A stretch of 16,582 nt of DNA from an uncultured Caryophanales bacterium (GTDB lineage: Bacteria > Bacillota_I > Bacilli_A > RFN20 > CAG-826). Shown here one piece after another: positions 16,359 through 16,582 of this stretch. Under the pieces are notes generated by a model. The model did no database searches and was not told the origin of the DNA. It saw nothing but the letters and a program-made list of their open reading frames with translations. The stretch lies in assembly GCA_947165725.1 (NCBI GenBank), contig CAMVBL010000023.1, positions 1-16,582 on the forward strand. The letters are read 5' to 3'. Each line of letters begins with the position of its first letter. Within the stretch, counting starts at the first letter, position 1. The position numbers were made by a program, and so were the translations under genes.

Positions 16359-16568
16359 TCAATCACAAGGGAAGATGACACCGATTTGCCTTCTGATTTC
16401 ATCCATTAATTCCATAACATCCATGGATGAATTTAAAGAGACTAGTTCATTAGGTTTTTCATTTTTGATATATTCAGCGACCACTCTAAACTGGGTTGCA
16501 AATTTCTTTTTCTTATCTCTGAAGACTTCTTTACCTTCTTTGGTTTTGAAGACGGCTTTACTAGCCAT
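16359..16568 (-). CDS. Small hypothetical protein, possibly extending beyond the window
   Basis: I do not recognise this 69-aa protein. It is basic at the N-terminal half (KTKEGKEVFRDKKKKFATQF) and ends in a short acidic/hydrophobic helix region and IFPCD, with no signal peptide or membrane helix. It ends in TGA, the only TGA stop in the window. No ribosome-binding site is visible before the ATG at 16568, and the frame stays open to the right edge, so the real start may lie outside the window. The downstream H1-like gene has its own promoter, so this gene probably belongs to a separate transcript. Confidence 0.5.
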   Translation of the reverse strand: MASKAVFKTKEGKEVFRDKKKKFATQFRVVAEYIKNEKPNELVSLNSSMDVMELMDEIRRQIGVIFPCD

Positions 16569-16582
16569 ATGGAATAAAGGAA

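Overview
The window looks like chromosomal core sequence from a low-GC Gram-positive bacterium (Bacillota; possibly an uncultured or host-associated Bacilli lineage near the Mollicutes/Erysipelotrichales). The placement rests on AT-rich DNA, strong Shine-Dalgarno sites of the AGGAGG type, consensus TTGACA/TATAAT promoters, U-tract terminators, an S10 ribosomal operon, and a lipoprotein-bearing, anaerobe-type gene set. TGG is used for tryptophan and no TGA occurs inside a recognised gene; one small gene ends in TGA. The standard bacterial code therefore fits. I cannot name the species.

Layout. Positions 1-1324 (minus) hold the head of the S10 operon: rpsJ, rplC and a truncated rplD running off the left edge. 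It is driven by a near-perfect promoter (1461-1489) and preceded by about 130 nt of structured leader RNA. Positions 1580-3780 (minus) hold a two-gene signalling unit: a REC/degenerate-GGDEF/EAL c-di-GMP phosphodiesterase, then a free-standing HPt phosphotransfer protein. Positions 3804-6634 (minus) are the queuosine tRNA-modification operon tgt-queA-queH, with overlapping genes and a tgt start that looks leaderless. Positions 6637-9341 (minus) hold a family-43-type glycosidase with its own terminator and, upstream, a pair made of a kinase-fold protein and a small nitroreductase. Positions 9394-11234 (plus) hold pepT and a polytopic membrane protein. Positions 11226-12185 (minus) hold a flavin-reductase-like protein with an unusual C-terminal domain. 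Positions 12207-14540 (plus) hold an MFS sugar-type transporter followed by a cytosolic glycerophosphodiester phosphodiesterase. Positions 14574-15231 (plus) hold a lipoprotein of unknown role, convergent with and overlapping a HAD phosphatase (15151-15939, minus). The phosphatase follows a histone-H1-like/DUF2188 fusion gene that has its own consensus promoter. A small unknown gene (16359-16568, minus) sits at the right edge.

How genes work together. Tgt, QueA and QueH are consecutive steps: preQ1 insertion into tRNA, epoxyqueuosine formation, and reduction to queuosine. The HPt and REC-EAL proteins look like a phosphorelay output that lowers c-di-GMP; the kinase is not in the window. The MFS/GDPD pair suggests uptake followed by hydrolysis, but the substrate is not determined.

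There is no CRISPR array, IS element, prophage gene, tRNA or rRNA that I can see. The features most worth following up are the S10 leader RNA, the HPt/EAL module, the SD-less starts sitting just behind -10 boxes, the kinase-like protein without a DFG aspartate, the flavin reductase with a protochlorophyllide-reductase-like tail, and the H1-like/DUF2188 fusion. None of these amounts to a clearly new system on sequence alone.
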